From an uncultured Erysipelotrichaceae bacterium (GTDB lineage Bacteria; Bacillota_I; Bacilli_A; RF39; UBA660), in NCBI GenBank assembly GCA_902797005.1, contig CADBRE010000065.1:1-13174 (forward strand): 13,174 nt of DNA, written 5' to 3'. The position numbers and the translations under genes were made by a program. This document shows positions 12,699-13,174 of this stretch, in pieces (the first letter of the stretch is position 1; each line of letters starts with the position of its first letter). The notes beneath the pieces are model-generated. The model saw nothing but the letters and a program-made list of their open reading frames with translations. It made no database searches and was not told where the DNA came from.

Positions 12699-13174
12699 TT
12701 ATACTAGTTTATATTCAACATATCTTATAGATTCATCTGATAGATAATTAATTACAAACTTGTCGTTTTCTTTTGAGATAATGATTCCTACTGATTTATT
12801 TTGAGTAGGAGTTTTTATATTTTTATCAACATAGTTCATGTATAACTTTAATTGCCCTATATCTTTGTGCAATAATTTGTCAGTTTTAAGCTCGACTGGG
12901 ACATAACAATTATATATTACATTATATAATAAGATGTCTATATATTTATTTTCACCTAAGTCACTTAATTTGTATTCTTTTCCAACATACATGAATCCTT
13001 CTCCTAATTGTTTTAAAAAAGCATCTAAATCTTCTAATATCAGTTCCTCAAGTATTTTGTGGCTGAATGTCGTTAAATCTTTGTTGTGAGTCTTTATAAT
13101 TATTGGATTTGATACTAGGTCAGTTACTTCAAGAGGTTCTTCATTCTTTAGCTTTTGCTTAGTTTCTTCTGGTA
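12699..13174 (-). CDS. YhcG/DUF1016 family PDDEXK nuclease, C-terminal part (partial)
   Basis: The reading frame is open from the right edge to the stop at 12699, giving 157 residues without an initiation codon at a natural place, so the N-terminal part lies outside the window. The start EEPLEVTDLVSNP, then LEELILEDLDAFLKQLGEGFMYVGKEYKL, KYIDILLYN, YVPVELKTDKL and IGQLKLYMNYVDKN match the C-terminal nuclease domain of YhcG/DUF1016 (PF06250). The aspartate of YIDILLYN and the E-L-K of PVELKT are the expected PDDEXK catalytic residues. The family's role is not settled; it is found near restriction-modification and other defence genes, and as solitary genes. It converges on the small XRE gene with three bases between and no visible terminator. 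Confidence 0.9.
   Translation of the reverse strand, partial: PEETKQKLKNEEPLEVTDLVSNPIIIKTHNKDLTTFSHKILEELILEDLDAFLKQLGEGFMYVGKEYKLSDLGENKYIDILLYNVIYNCYVPVELKTDKLLHKDIGQLKLYMNYVDKNIKTPTQNKSVGIIISKENDKFVINYLSDESIRYVEYKLV

Noticed and set aside
1..13174. Mycoplasma-type code (TGA as tryptophan), given the very AT-rich sequence
   Set aside because: TGA is the stop of the P-type ATPase exactly at the start of the next gene and also ends the ABC ATPase tail, while tryptophans in conserved motifs are TGG.
1..13174. tRNA, rRNA, CRISPR array, insertion sequence or riboswitch
   Set aside because: Gaps are short and filled by promoters and terminators. No cloverleaf, regular spacer-repeat array, transposase or known aptamer core was found by eye.

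Overview
The window is AT-rich (roughly 30% G+C by eye), gene-dense Bacillota-type DNA. Strong GGAGG-like ribosome-binding sites, sigma-A-like promoters and U-tailed hairpin terminators are all visible. TGA is used as a stop, so the code is standard. The gene set (TypA, QueH, LemA, a SipW-type signal peptidase, TasA-like secreted proteins) fits an uncultured low-GC Bacilli/Erysipelotrichia-like anaerobe. The taxonomy is inference.

Layout. At the left edge, on the + strand, lie the last codons of an ABC-transporter ATPase and a complete SsuC/TauC-type permease. They converge through a bidirectional terminator on a minus-strand pair: a membrane-tethered XRE-type regulator with two repeated extracytoplasmic domains, followed by LemA. 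Next is a secretion block on the minus strand: a SipW-type (ER-type) signal peptidase, a 173-residue membrane-anchored protein and a 300-residue TasA-like protein, each with its own promoter and terminator. A housekeeping pair, typA-queH, is one base apart and probably translationally coupled. Upstream of it is a three-gene cation operon: a 91-residue unknown protein, an 883-residue P2A-type (calcium-type) ATPase and a CaxA-like Na+/Ca2+ exchanger that starts with an overlapping GTG.

At the right end is a second TasA-like protein with an unusual eight-cysteine C-terminal domain. It is divergent from a 75-residue XRE repressor across a palindrome-rich intergenic region. The repressor converges, with three bases between, on the C-terminal part of a YhcG/DUF1016 PDDEXK nuclease that runs off the window.

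How the parts may work together. The most interesting theme is a dispersed SipW/TasA-like surface-protein system. One signal peptidase probably matures two or three beta-rich exported proteins, and one of these looks controlled by a small divergent XRE protein, as SinR controls the tapA-sipW-tasA operon in Bacillus subtilis. The membrane XRE regulator next to LemA is a plausible envelope sensor. No RNA genes, CRISPR arrays, insertion sequences or riboswitches were recognised, and no gene-free stretch exceeds 300 bases.
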